Shown here piece after piece: positions 44,828 through 54,162 of a DNA stretch of 64,000 nucleotides (position 1 is its first letter; each line of letters begins with the position of its first letter). The translations under genes and the position numbers were made by a program. The stretch spans positions 62,001 through 126,000 of the forward strand of contig NZ_JACHLE010000003.1 of assembly GCF_014204415.1 (NCBI RefSeq), written 5' to 3'. Under the pieces are notes generated by a model. The model had not been told where the DNA came from, made no database searches, and saw nothing but the letters and a program-made list of their open reading frames with translations. This stretch comes from Chryseobacterium defluvii. Its GTDB lineage: Bacteria; Bacteroidota; Bacteroidia; Flavobacteriales; Weeksellaceae.

Positions 44828-45553
44828 CTATCTCAATTTTCTTTTTAGGTGATAATACCGGAACAATAATCGGTCATACCATACAGCAAATAATAATAAA
44901 CCGGCAGGGATAAGAAGAGTTTTCAATTGAAAATGCTGATAGACAAGTGCTCCAAGTATTCCACCCAAAAAGAAGCAGCTGATGATCATGAGCTTTAAAA
45001 AAATGCTTTTGTTTAATTGTATTTTTCTTCCTTTTTCCCCATGAAAAAATAGCTGAGACAATTCGATTCCCAGATCTGTAAATAGTCCCGTAAGATGGGT
45101 AGTTCTTACTACGGACTGCGAAACACGGGTAACAAGAGCATTTTGCAGTCCCATCGCAAAAAGCAAAGCCGAAGAAATTATTAATGGTACAGAAGGACGA
45201 TCTGGTAATAATTCATTTGAAAAACCAATGGCAAACATGATCACAATTTCAACAGATAAGGGAATAATATAAGAGGTATGAGACTTCTGTTTTGAAGCCC
45301 ATTCCATAATGACTCCTGAAACAAAGGCCCCCAATAGGAAAAACAGGATGTATAACAAATAAATGAACGCCATTTTATAATTCCTTACAAATAACTGTTC
45401 TGAGAAATAAGCAAAGTGTCCCGTTACATTAGTGGTTAAGGTGCTTACAGCAAGAACTCCTGTAATATTCACTAACCCTGCAACACAGGATAAAATAGAG
45501 GCCAGTTTTAAATTATGGGAATATGTTCGTCCTTTCCCTTTATGTCTAAACAT
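44828..45553 (-). CDS. DUF1275-family membrane protein (YoaK-like)
   Basis: A 241-residue protein with six membrane segments. Family wording: SILSCVAGLVNITGVLAVST, TTNVTGHFAYFSEQL and ALLFAMGLQNALVTRVSQSV followed by RTTHLTGLFTDLGIEL. The transport substrate of DUF1275 proteins is unknown. It lies 128 bp downstream of the Crp gene on the same strand. Confidence 0.88.
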   Translation of the reverse strand: MFRHKGKGRTYSHNLKLASILSCVAGLVNITGVLAVSTLTTNVTGHFAYFSEQLFVRNYKMAFIYLLYILFFLLGAFVSGVIMEWASKQKSHTSYIIPLSVEIVIMFAIGFSNELLPDRPSVPLIISSALLFAMGLQNALVTRVSQSVVRTTHLTGLFTDLGIELSQLFFHGEKGRKIQLNKSIFLKLMIISCFFLGGILGALVYQHFQLKTLLIPAGLLLFAVWYDRLLFRYYHLKRKLR

Positions 45554-45681
45554 AAATCTTCCCTTATGTTAATTATACATTACAAATGTTATAGAAGAAA
45601 AATAATTCTTTATGCAAGTTTATTCTCTATCCTTCATGAATCATGAAATCTTCAAAACATTTAAAGATCTTATTATCCTCA

Positions 45682-46362
45682 TTAGAGATTGGCAATACGT
45701 GTCAATCTGTCTATATCTTTCAGCTGTATTTTCCTTCCTTCCATAGCAATAAGCTGTTCTTCCCTAAAATCATGAAGGATACGGGCTAATGTTTCTCTTG
45801 CTGTTCCCACCATATTGGCTAAGTCAACGCGGGATAAGGTAATATATACATTTTCAATAGTATTGTTTGATTTGTATTTATTATGAAGAATCAATAAGCT
45901 AAGTGCTGCACGCTCCCTGACAGTTCGTTGGGACAAAATAGTCATCAGGTTAGCCATTACACTAAACTCATGGCTCAGGCTTTTAAGAAGAAATCTGGAA
46001 AATACCACGGATTGATCAAGAATATGTAAAAAATCTTTTTTGGGGATAAAAGCAACAACAGAACTTTCAATGACTTGGGCTGTATCCCCATAAGAATAAT
46101 CACTTAAGATGGCTGAATATCCAAAAAACTCCCCTGCATTATAAATATAAATAATCTGCTCCCTTCCGTCATTGTCGACCTTATATTTTTTCACCTTCCC
46201 TTCCTTTAAATAAAATATACCATTAGGAATAGTTCCTTCAGTAAATATGGCTTCGTTTTTACGGTAGTTTTTAACCTGCATCACTTTTTGAAGCATTTCC
46301 TTATCATATTCAGAAAGCTCCTCAAAAAGATATTGATTATTAAAAATAAATTTTGAAATCAT
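45682..46362 (-). CDS. Crp/Fnr-family regulator (FixK-like)
   Basis: A 226-residue regulator, full length for the family. Beta-roll KNYRKNEAIFTEGTIPNGIF and YIYNAGEFFGYSAILSDYSY; C-terminal winged helix ITLSRVDLANMVGTARETLA with RILHDF. No N-terminal cysteine cluster is present, so it does not sense oxygen like Fnr. It is divergent from pckA with 130 bp between, so it may control pckA and the DUF1275 gene. Confidence 0.9.
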   Translation of the reverse strand: MISKFIFNNQYLFEELSEYDKEMLQKVMQVKNYRKNEAIFTEGTIPNGIFYLKEGKVKKYKVDNDGREQIIYIYNAGEFFGYSAILSDYSYGDTAQVIESSVVAFIPKKDFLHILDQSVVFSRFLLKSLSHEFSVMANLMTILSQRTVRERAALSLLILHNKYKSNNTIENVYITLSRVDLANMVGTARETLARILHDFREEQLIAMEGRKIQLKDIDRLTRIANL

Positions 46363-46492
46363 GATTTTCTAATTTACACATTTTTACCCTAACTTAAATT
46401 TGACTTAAATCACACTTACAAAAGACTTATATCCTTCCTGTTTCCTCCTAGAGTATCTATTTTTACAACGATAAGCAAACCTTAATTCATCT

Positions 46493-48076
46493 ATGGAATA
46501 TTTAGAATCTCTAAAAAATATTGGAATTATACCTGAGAAAGAAGTATATTGGAATTTATCTGTACCCCAGCTGATCTCCCAGACCCTGAAAAAAAATCAG
46601 GGAGTTATCACAAGTTCAGGAGCTTTGGCTTGTGATACGGGTGAATTCACAGGACGTTCCCCGAAGGACAAATACATTGTCTTGGACGATAAAACCAAAG
46701 ATTCTATATGGTGGGGTGAGGTTAACCATTCATTTCTGCCCGAAGATTTTGAAAGGTTGTATGATAGTATTATAACCCACCTTTCCGGTAGGGATATGTA
46801 TGTTAGGGATGCCTACGCTTGTGCAAAACCTGAATACAGGCTGAACATAAAAGTTATTACTGAAACGCCATGGTCAAATTTATTTGTTAACAATCTTTTT
46901 CTAAGACCTACAGAAAAGGAACTGGAAACCTTTCAGCATGAGTGGCTGATCCTTAATGCTCCTGAATTTAAGGCTAATCCTGAAATCCATAAAACCCGTC
47001 AGCATAATTTCACGATTATCAATTTCACCAGAAAAATAATTCTTATTGGAGGAAGTGCCTATACCGGGGAAATTAAAAAAGGAATTTTTACGGTACTCAA
47101 TTATCTGCTTCCTCATGAGAAACAGGTATTATCGATGCATTGTTCAGCAAATATTGGAAAAGACGGAGATACATCTGTGTTTTTTGGTCTTTCTGGAACT
47201 GGGAAAACTACGCTTTCAGCAGATCCTTCAAGAAAGTTAATTGGTGATGATGAACACGGGTGGGATCATGAAAGTGTTTTTAACTTTGAAGGAGGTTGTT
47301 ACGCCAAATGTGTTAATCTGAGTAAAGAAAAAGAACCGCAAATATTTTCAGCAATCCGTTCAGGAACTTTACTTGAGAATGTCCGGTTTTTTGAAGGAAC
47401 AGATAATGTTGATTATGATAACGTTTCAGTAACAGAAAATACACGAGCCGCTTATCCGATTGACTTCATTGATAATGCGGTGCATCCTTCCATAGGGAAA
47501 ACTCCTGATCATATTTTCTTTTTAACCTGTGATGCATTCGGAGTTCTTCCTCCCATATCAAAATTATCGGTAGGGCAGGCTATGTATCATTTTATTTCAG
47601 GTTATACTGCAAAAGTGGCTGGCACTGAAGCTGGTATTACAGAACCACAGACAACCTTTTCGGCATGTTTTGGCAAGCCTTTTTTACCGCTTCATCCTAC
47701 AAAATATGCGGAGTTGTTAGGAAAGAAGCTAAAGGGAAGTAACATCAATGTTTGGCTCATTAATACTGGTTGGTCCGGAGGTGCTTACGGTACAGGAGAA
47801 CGTATAAAGCTGGCTTATACCAGAGCTATGATATCGGCAGTGCTTGAAAATAGACTGCAACACGTAGATTTTGTACAAGATTCTGTATTTGGACTTCAAA
47901 TACCTGTAGAGTGTGAAGGCGTTCCCTCAGAAATTCTAAATCCTAAAAATACCTGGACAGACCAGGCAGCATATGATGAGAAAGCACAGCATTTGGCTTC
48001 GCAATTTGTACAAAACTTTAAGTCTTTTGAATCTTTTGCTGACCAGGAAATTTTAAGCGGAGGACCACTAATCTAA
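46493..48076 (+). CDS. pckA: ATP-dependent phosphoenolpyruvate carboxykinase
   Basis: A 527-residue enzyme converting oxaloacetate and ATP to phosphoenolpyruvate, ADP and CO2. Signature residues: GRSPKDKYIV (substrate Arg), MHCSANIGKDGDTSVFFGLS, kinase loop GLSGTGKTTLSADPSRKLIG, metal-binding GDDEHGWD and the late NTGWSGGAYGTGERI. The length is normal. It is followed 53 bp later by glycine-cleavage genes, which is not a usual neighbourhood for pckA. Confidence 0.96.
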   Translation: MEYLESLKNIGIIPEKEVYWNLSVPQLISQTLKKNQGVITSSGALACDTGEFTGRSPKDKYIVLDDKTKDSIWWGEVNHSFLPEDFERLYDSIITHLSGRDMYVRDAYACAKPEYRLNIKVITETPWSNLFVNNLFLRPTEKELETFQHEWLILNAPEFKANPEIHKTRQHNFTIINFTRKIILIGGSAYTGEIKKGIFTVLNYLLPHEKQVLSMHCSANIGKDGDTSVFFGLSGTGKTTLSADPSRKLIGDDEHGWDHESVFNFEGGCYAKCVNLSKEKEPQIFSAIRSGTLLENVRFFEGTDNVDYDNVSVTENTRAAYPIDFIDNAVHPSIGKTPDHIFFLTCDAFGVLPPISKLSVGQAMYHFISGYTAKVAGTEAGITEPQTTFSACFGKPFLPLHPTKYAELLGKKLKGSNINVWLINTGWSGGAYGTGERIKLAYTRAMISAVLENRLQHVDFVQDSVFGLQIPVECEGVPSEILNPKNTWTDQAAYDEKAQHLASQFVQNFKSFESFADQEILSGGPLI

Positions 48077-48129
48077 AAATGGGATAAACTCATAGAATAA
48101 ACATATAAATAATAACAAGAACGAACATA

Positions 48130-48510
48130 ATGAAGATTCCTGAGAACCTCCTGTATACAGAAGATCACGAGTGGGTAAGACTAGAAAATGAATTTGCCTA
48201 TATTGGAATTACCGATTTTGCTCAGCATGAATTAGGCGATATTGTATATGTTGAAATAGAAACTTTAGGAGAAAATCTAAAACAGCATGAAGTATTTGGA
48301 ACTGTAGAAGCGGTAAAAACTGTGTCTGATCTGTTTCTTCCTCTTGCCGGGGAAATACTGGAGATTAATCCAAAATTAGAAGCCAATCCCGAATTGGTAA
48401 ACTCAGATCCTTACGGAGAAGGCTGGATGATTAAAATTAAGGTTGAGAATCTGTTTGATGCAGAAGGATTATTGAGATCAGCGTCATATGCATCATTAAT
48501 AGGGGGATAA
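48130..48510 (+). CDS. gcvH: Glycine cleavage system H protein
   Basis: A 126-residue lipoyl carrier. The lipoylation site is intact: [20 protein letters not shown] with Lys in AVKT. The start ([20 protein letters not shown]) and end ([18 protein letters not shown]) are typical. It shuttles the aminomethyl group between the P and T proteins. No P-protein gene is in the window. It lies 8 bp before gcvT. Confidence 0.94.
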   Translation: MKIPENLLYTEDHEWVRLENEFAYIGITDFAQHELGDIVYVEIETLGENLKQHEVFGTVEAVKTVSDLFLPLAGEILEINPKLEANPELVNSDPYGEGWMIKIKVENLFDAEGLLRSASYASLIGG

Positions 48511-48518
48511 TAGGAAAT

Positions 48519-49616
48519 ATGAAAACTCTAAAATTAAAGAAAACGGCATTTAACGCCATACATCATGCACTTGGAGCAAAAATGGTAGAATATGCAGGCT
48601 ATGAAATGCCTGTACAATATAAAGGAGTGACTCATGAGCATGAGACAGTAAGAAATGGAGTTGGGGTCTTTGATGTTTCGCATATGGGAGAGATCTCGGT
48701 GCAAGGGAAAGGTTCTTTAGAGCTTATCCAGAAAATCACCTCCAATGACGCATCAAAACTTTATCCCGGAAAAGTACAGTATAGCTGTATGCCCAATGAT
48801 ACAGGAGGGATCGTTGATGATCTACTGGTTTATAAAATAAGCAAAAATGATTACCTATTGGTAGTTAATGCCTCCAACATACAGAAAGATCTGGACTGGA
48901 TAACAAGACACAATACTTTTGGAGCAGAAGTAACGAATATTTCAGATTCCGTTTCTTTATTGGCTGTTCAGGGACCGAAAACAGTAGAAGTCTTACAGAA
49001 GCTGACCGATATTAATTTAAAGGAGATGGAATCTTATACATTCACCATTGGTGAATTTGCTCACATTCCGAATGTTTTGGTTTCAGCAACGGGATATACA
49101 GGGGAACAGGGATTTGAAATCTATGTGGAAAACAAATATGCAGCTCATTTATGGGAAGCTATATTTGAGGCCGGAAAAGATGAAGGTATTGAACCCATTG
49201 GACTGGCTGCAAGAGATACATTACGTCTGGAAATGGGGTATTGTTTGTATGGAAATGATATTGATGATTCTACTTCGCCCTTGGAAGCAGGTCTGGGTTG
49301 GGTAACAAAATTTACCAAAGATTTTGTTTACAGTGGATTCCTGAAAATTCAAAAAGAAAAAGGAGTTACTAAACAGCTGGTTGGCTTTGAAATGAAAGAT
49401 AAAGGAATTCCCCGTCATGGCTATGAAATTTGAGATCATAATCATCAAATTATTGGAACAGTTACCTCGGGTACCATGTCTCCAATAGTAAAAAAAGCGA
49501 TAGGAATGGGGTATATTTCTGCTGAAAATTCTAAAATAGGAAGTGAGATTTTTATTAATGTCAGAAATAAGCCGATTAAGGCTGTCGTTGTTAAAACCCC
49601 ATTTATTAAAAAATAA
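48519..49616 (+). pseudogene. gcvT: Aminomethyltransferase (T protein) interrupted by one TGA
   Basis: A full-length T-protein frame of 366 codons with one in-frame TGA at 49431-49433. N-terminus: [31 protein letters not shown]. Folate site and C-terminal barrel: [20 protein letters not shown] and, beyond the [23 protein letters not shown]. The codon falls at residue 305 (RHGYEI[12 protein letters not shown]), a position that is not conserved in the family. Surrounding genes use TGA as stop, so this is a nonsense mutation, a read-through site or a sequencing error. A truncated 304-residue product would lack the C-terminal domain. Confidence 0.85.
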
Positions 49617-49649
49617 ATTAAACATAAAATTAATTAGATAAATTGTTCT

Positions 49650-50039
49650 ATGCTTGTTCCCAAAAGCCTTTATTATACCAAAAATCATATATGGCTGAGA
49701 AAAATAGGATTGTATGATTTTTGTATTGGTATCTCAGATTTTGCTCAAAAGGAAATTGGAGAAATTCATCTGATTGAATTTAGTAAACATATGAGTCGGC
49801 AAGGAAATATCATAAGAAAAGGAGATTGCTTAGGAGCTGTTTATGGAATCAATAAAACCTTTGATCTCGTAGCTCCCTGTGACTGTAAAATTATGGAAGT
49901 CAATGGAAATATAAACATAAAGCCTTCCCATATCAATACAGATCCTTATAATTGTTGGTTTGTGATTCTTTCCATTGATGTCTCAACGGAAGAATTGTTA
50001 ACATATGAAGATTATATACAGATAACAAATGATTTTTAA
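49650..50039 (+). CDS. GcvH-like protein without the lipoyl lysine position
   Basis: A 129-residue paralogue of the H protein. The fold is kept (SLYYTKNHIWLRKIGLYDFC, GISDFAQKEIGEIHLIEF, INTDPYNCWFVILSIDV). Aligned to the true GcvH ([12 protein letters not shown]), the lipoyl-Lys region reads GAVYGINKTFDL: Asn replaces Lys and a Lys lies one position later. It may be unlipoylated or modified out of register. Its 3' end overlaps the methyltransferase gene by 11 bp, suggesting a joint role. H-like proteins that act outside glycine cleavage are known in other bacteria. Confidence 0.8.
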   Translation: MLVPKSLYYTKNHIWLRKIGLYDFCIGISDFAQKEIGEIHLIEFSKHMSRQGNIIRKGDCLGAVYGINKTFDLVAPCDCKIMEVNGNINIKPSHINTDPYNCWFVILSIDVSTEELLTYEDYIQITNDF

Positions 50040-50625
50040 ACAGCTTAGGCAGAATATAGATGTAAAGGATGCCGTTTTTAATGAAATATATCCTCCGGGT
50101 ATACAGGCAGTAGCAGATATGCACTGGACACCTGTTGCTGTGGCTAAATTAGCCGCAGAGTATCTGGTAGAAAAACCTGGCAGGAAAGTGCTTGACATTG
50201 GATCGGGAGCAGGGAAGTTTTGCCTGGTGGGTGCAGCTTCTACAAATGGATTTTTTTTTGGAGTGGAACAAAGACCTTCCCTTACTAAAATATCAAAGAA
50301 AATAGCAGAAAGACACAGTATCACTAATGTAGAATTTATCAATTCCAATATCAATGAAATTAGTTTTTCTGATTACGAAGCCTTCTACTTTTTTAATTCT
50401 TTTTTTGAAAATATAGATATTTTACATCCGATTGATGATACCATACTACCTGATAGTGATCTCTATCATGCTTATTCGGATTATGTGAAAGAACAATTAC
50501 ATAAAACTCCCGTTGGAACCCGCTTAGTCACTTATTGGAGCAAATGGGACGAAATCCCAAGTAACTTTGAACTGGTGGACTCTGCCTGTAATGGTTTTTT
50601 AAGTTTTTGGAAAAAGGTATCCTAA
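50029..50625 (+). CDS. SAM-dependent methyltransferase (class I)
   Basis: A 198-residue enzyme. SAM-binding motif I is KVLDIGSGAGKFCLVGA, with an acidic residue of motif II in FFGVEQRPS and a late strand EAFYFFNSFFENID. The substrate is unknown. It overlaps the GcvH-like gene, which makes that protein or a related carrier a candidate partner. Confidence 0.82.
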   Translation: MIFKQLRQNIDVKDAVFNEIYPPGIQAVADMHWTPVAVAKLAAEYLVEKPGRKVLDIGSGAGKFCLVGAASTNGFFFGVEQRPSLTKISKKIAERHSITNVEFINSNINEISFSDYEAFYFFNSFFENIDILHPIDDTILPDSDLYHAYSDYVKEQLHKTPVGTRLVTYWSKWDEIPSNFELVDSACNGFLSFWKKVS

Positions 50626-50706
50626 CCCAGTTTAGGAAAAGAAATGAGAGTAAAATAATAAGCTGTTAAAGCAGCCTAAGTGTAAAACTATCATTCTGAA
50701 AAAAGT

Positions 50707-50714
50707 TATATTTG
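50707..50714 (+). promoter_or_regulatory. Bacteroidota -7 element before the VOC gene
   Basis: TATATTTG matches the TAnnTTTG consensus and lies 29 bp before the ATG at 50744. It also argues against the earlier in-frame start at 50714. Confidence 0.55.
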
Positions 50715-50743
50715 TGATTAAACTAACGACAATAGATCAAAGT

Positions 50744-51118
50744 ATGAAAAAAGTAACAGGTATTGGCGGAATATTTTTCAAGTGTAAAGATCCTAAAGCA
50801 TTGAAAGAATGGTACAAAACCCATCTTGGAATTGATATCAATGATTATGGCGCAACTTTCAACTGGAAAGATATGGCAGATTCAAATCCAAAAGGGTCTC
50901 TAACATGGAGCCCTTCACCTGAAACAACTAATTATTTTGAACCATCTGCCAGAGAATTTATGATCAATTATACGGTTGCTGACCTGGAAACTTTGGTTGA
51001 ACAGCTCAGGAAAGAAGGGGTAACAATTCTTGATGAGATTGAAACATACGATTTTGGTAAATTTATTCATATTCTTGATATCGAAGAGAATAAAGTAGAG
51101 CTTTGGGAGCCTAAGTAA
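50744..51118 (+). CDS. VOC/glyoxalase-like protein
   Basis: A 124-residue vicinal-oxygen-chelate protein from the ATG at 50744: VTGIGGIFFKCKDPKALKEW, YKTHLGIDIND, and a second unit INYTVADLETLVEQLRKEGV with the closing LDIEENKVELWEP. The final Glu is a usual metal ligand. The substrate is unknown. It is a single gene with its own promoter and terminators. Confidence 0.87.
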   Translation: MKKVTGIGGIFFKCKDPKALKEWYKTHLGIDINDYGATFNWKDMADSNPKGSLTWSPSPETTNYFEPSAREFMINYTVADLETLVEQLRKEGVTILDEIETYDFGKFIHILDIEENKVELWEPK

Positions 51119-51545
51119 TAATGAGTTAGATTCAATTTTTAATAAACAGAAATACATAGGTCTGAATATTATGTATATTTTTTTGGTATTACTGCAATTT
51201 TGTAGTAATACCTTTTTTGTAAGTGATTTTATTTAGAATCACTATATTTGAAACGAAAACTTTTCCAACAATCATCATTTTTGAGTCTCCTTAATGAGGA
51301 GGCTTTTTAGTTGTTATTTGATAAGTTTAAAAAAGATTTTATAAATTATCTTCCTCTGAATATTGTTAGTGACTTTTGATAACAAAATGGGATTTAGGAT
51401 ATATATGATGCTTGTAGGTTATAATTTGTCCTAATATTAGCATTATGATTGCTCTCGCCTAAAAGGTTGTAAGGAAAAGCCCAGAACTTTTAAAAGTTTA
51501 ATAGATATAAGTGAAATGAAAGTACAATAAAATAAGATATTGAAA
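51119..51545. other. Two terminators, then no gene
   Basis: GGTATTACT and AGTAATACC (51185-51212, T run after) and AGTCTCCTTAATGAGGAGGCT (51282-51306, T run after) are terminator hairpins behind the VOC gene. The remaining bases to 51545 show nothing. Confidence 0.6.
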
Positions 51546-51845
51546 TCAAGCTTCAGGAGGAGGCGAGAATATGGAAAGTAAAGGAGACAGATGAAAAGAA
51601 TCATCTATCAGCACAAAAGATCTGCCTTTAAGGTAAGGCTCAAAAAACTTCAGGTGGTCAAAGACTTCTAAAATTTTTGGAAGTATCTTTTCGTAAACAA
51701 TAAGAGAAGTTGGGTTAGAATGCTGTTCTTCCTCATTTATAATAACATTTGTCCTTAGAATTTCCCAGCCTGCAATTGCTCCAATGCTTGGCAGTGCAGT
51801 AAAGTTTAGGAAAAACAATAATGTAATAATACTCCAGAATTTCAT
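51546..51845 (-). CDS. Hypothetical exported protein
   Basis: A 99-residue protein with signal peptide (MKFWSIITLLFFLNFTALPS). The mature part has VIINEEEQHSNPTSLIVYEK and ends FSPPPEA. It lies 18 bp after the carbonic anhydrase gene on the same strand. No family is recognised. Confidence 0.6.
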   Translation of the reverse strand: MKFWSIITLLFFLNFTALPSIGAIAGWEILRTNVIINEEEQHSNPTSLIVYEKILPKILEVFDHLKFFEPYLKGRSFVLIDDSFHLSPLLSIFSPPPEA

Positions 51846-51863
51846 TTTACATTCCTTTAAAAG

Positions 51864-52529
51864 CTATTTTTTTCTGCTCATCATCCAATCTGATTCAGTA
51901 AGATTATAAATTTTTTGGATGTCTTTTAATACTTTTTCAAAATCGATCTCTAAATCAATAATTTTACCTGTTCTAAGGTCAAATACCCAGCCATGCACAA
52001 TAGGATGCTCCTCTAATATGTATCTTTCCTGTACACAGGCCATTTTAGTAACGTTAATACATTGTTCCAGAACATTAAGTTCTACAAGTCTGTCATAACG
52101 TTTGTTATCATTACTGATAGCATCTAATTCGGCTTGATGTAGTCTATACACATCTCGGATATTTCTTAACCAGGGATTCAGTAAACCAAAATCCTGAGGT
52201 GCCATTGCTGCTTTTACACCATCACAATGATAGTGCCCACATACAATAATGTGTTTTACTTTAAGATGTTCTACCGCATATTGAATGACTGCTGTAGAAT
52301 TCATATCTAAAGTATTGACTACATTGGCAATGCTTCTATGGACAAAAACTTCGCCTGGCCTGGCGCCCATTATTTCTTCCGCTGTAACTCTGCTGTCTGC
52401 GCTCCCAATGTATAAATATTCGGGGGTTTGCGGTTTAGTAAGTTTTGCAAAGAAATCTGAATCCTGAGAAAGCTTAGACTCCACCCACTTTCTGTTGTTC
52501 TCAAAAATAACTTCGTACGATTGTGTCAT
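51864..52529 (-). CDS. Beta-carbonic anhydrase-like protein with one zinc Cys replaced
   Basis: A 221-residue beta-class carbonic anhydrase by sequence, expected to interconvert CO2 and bicarbonate. The canonical first zinc ligand motif CxDSR reads YIGSADSRVTAEEIMGARPG, with Ser (codon AGC) where the Zn-binding Cys stands. The dyad Asp-Arg, the second site VCGHYHCDGVKAAM (His and Cys ligands) and the dimer signature VHRSIANVVNT are kept. Loss of one ligand may reduce or abolish activity unless the residue at another position compensates. The length is normal. Confidence 0.88.
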   Translation of the reverse strand: MTQSYEVIFENNRKWVESKLSQDSDFFAKLTKPQTPEYLYIGSADSRVTAEEIMGARPGEVFVHRSIANVVNTLDMNSTAVIQYAVEHLKVKHIIVCGHYHCDGVKAAMAPQDFGLLNPWLRNIRDVYRLHQAELDAISNDNKRYDRLVELNVLEQCINVTKMACVQERYILEEHPIVHGWVFDLRTGKIIDLEIDFEKVLKDIQKIYNLTESDWMMSRKK

Positions 52530-53293
52530 AATTATATTGTTAAAAGATTATAATTACTTGTTTCGTCTGAATTATTTTCAAATTCGATAGATTGAATCAA
52601 TCGATTGCAAAGCTATGACTTTTAGTTTAATGATAAATGTTTTTAATAAATTTTTATTGTTAAAATAAGTAAGAAGGTTCAAATTAAATTTGTAAGGGTT
52701 CTTACTGCTTTTCTTTCAGTGTTTGGAAAAGATTTAAAGCCTGATTTATCATGCACCCTTGGTGTTAACCTGAACCTGCAATTTATCAAGAAACAATGCT
52801 AATATTCTTTTTTCACCTGTTGCTTAGATAGGAATAGTACTTGTGAAATTAATTCTAACTGAAGCAGTGCTTTTTACTGTAGCAAATGTAGTACAGCATC
52901 ATACACTCAAAAAAATCTTTTTGGGTTTCTAAAAAAATTCTTTCCATTTCATTCCAACAATTTTTTCAGACACTCCTGAATCCTCCGGACAAAAAGATTT
53001 CGGAGCCCTTAACATTAATCATTCTTTCAAATGCATGGATTGGGTTTTAAGTGCCTGATCCTGAACTATGCTCATTGGCAAAGAAAAAAGCCGGAACCTC
53101 AGTTAGACGAATCAATTAGATCACAGACGTTCTTTGACATCAACGGAAAAACAAAGGAAAACAAGGATTAATACTGCCTTTTCTATTTAGAATAAAGTAT
53201 TTCAAAAAGCCGAGTGTCCTCGATACCAAATCAATTGACCTCGAAAATTTATAGCTGAAAAAAAGTAATGATTAACAATTAAAACAAAATATT
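52530..53293. other. Long leader with 103-bp repeat, no gene
   Basis: The stretch holds copy 1 of a repeat (52906-53008) and, after it, weaker matches (53021-53170) to the region upstream of the 63.1-kb gene. No ORF is convincing. It seems to be a 5' leader or control region of the ssb-PRTRC gene set. Confidence 0.5.
52906..53008 (+). repeat. 103-bp direct repeat, copy 1
   Basis: Matches 62849-62951, base for base over long stretches (CTCAAAAAAATCTTTTTGGG at its start, GATTTCGGAGCC at its end). Inside it, AAATCTTTTTG (52913) and CAAAAAGATTT (52990) are exact 11-bp inverted arms 66 bp apart, conserved in both copies. Confidence 0.8.
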
Positions 53294-53695
53294 ATGAACA
53301 CAATTGTCGGTAGAAATACCAGAAACGCAGAAATCAACACATTGAAAAACGACAGACAGGTCGTGAACTTTTCAGTAGCCATCAATGACAGCTACAAAAC
53401 CAAGCAGGGAGAGCGCAGAGAACTAACCACGTATTATAACTGCTCATATTGGATAAACCCAAATGTTGCCAAAATCCTTACCAAAGGAACTTTAGTAGAA
53501 TTATCAGGTAGAGTGAGTTCAAATGCATGGATAGGGAAGGATGGGGAAATCCATTCAGGACTGAACTTCCATACATCAAGCATTAAGCTACATGGTGGTA
53601 GTGGAAAAAATTCTGAAAGCGAACCGAAGCAAAATGTAACACAAGAAACAGGTAATCCTTTTGCAGGGGATACGGATGATGATTTACCATTTTAA
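53294..53695 (+). CDS. ssb: Single-stranded DNA-binding protein
   Basis: A 133-residue SSB with an OB fold (MNTIVGRNTRNAEINTLKND, VVNFSVAINDSYKTKQGE, WINPNVAKILTKGTLVELSG) and the acidic tip DDDLPF that recruits replication partners. It is shorter than chromosomal SSB and typical of plasmid or conjugative-element copies. It leads the PRTRC region. Confidence 0.93.
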   Translation: MNTIVGRNTRNAEINTLKNDRQVVNFSVAINDSYKTKQGERRELTTYYNCSYWINPNVAKILTKGTLVELSGRVSSNAWIGKDGEIHSGLNFHTSSIKLHGGSGKNSESEPKQNVTQETGNPFAGDTDDDLPF

Positions 53696-53726
53696 TAATT
53701 AACCCAAGATTACCTTAAAAAAACTT

Positions 53727-53936
53727 ATGGAATCACAATATAATTTTCAGATGAAATCCCGAAATGACCGAACAGAATGGGAGCAGGTAGCAATATACCT
53801 CAAAATCCAGTGTGACAGGGCAACTGCGATACACTATGCAAGAAGTTTGTCACTAAAATTTAACAAGGAAATCCGATTGACACAGGGTGCAGACCCCATG
53901 AAAACAAGTGGAACTTATATTTATGAAAATCCCTGA
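53727..53936 (+). CDS. Small hypothetical protein of the PRTRC region
   Basis: A 69-residue protein (NDRTEWEQVAIYLKIQCDRA, then EIRLTQGADPMKTSGTYIYE) with no family I recognise. Stop TGA, immediately before the next ATG. Confidence 0.6.
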   Translation: MESQYNFQMKSRNDRTEWEQVAIYLKIQCDRATAIHYARSLSLKFNKEIRLTQGADPMKTSGTYIYENP

Positions 53937-53938
53937 AA

Positions 53939-54145
53939 ATGAAAACAAAATCAAGAACCGAAGCCAAAAAACTGGCAAAAGCGTATAGCTATAATAAAGA
54001 GTACGCAGATGTGCCTGTATATATAATTTACTGTAACCGATCAGAAAAGTATTATGTAGATACAAACAGCCTGATACGTCTTTGGGAAACACTTATCGGC
54101 TACTACATTAATGGGGTTTTTACCTCTGTAAAGAATAATTCATAA
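53939..54145 (+). CDS. Small hypothetical protein of the PRTRC region
   Basis: A 68-residue basic protein (MKTKSRTEAKKLAKAYSYNK) with aromatic-rich middle (VYIIYCNRSEKYYVDTNSLI). It starts two bases after the previous stop and looks translationally coupled. The function is unknown. Confidence 0.6.
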   Translation: MKTKSRTEAKKLAKAYSYNKEYADVPVYIIYCNRSEKYYVDTNSLIRLWETLIGYYINGVFTSVKNNS

Positions 54146-54162
54146 CATAAAAAAACAAAAAA

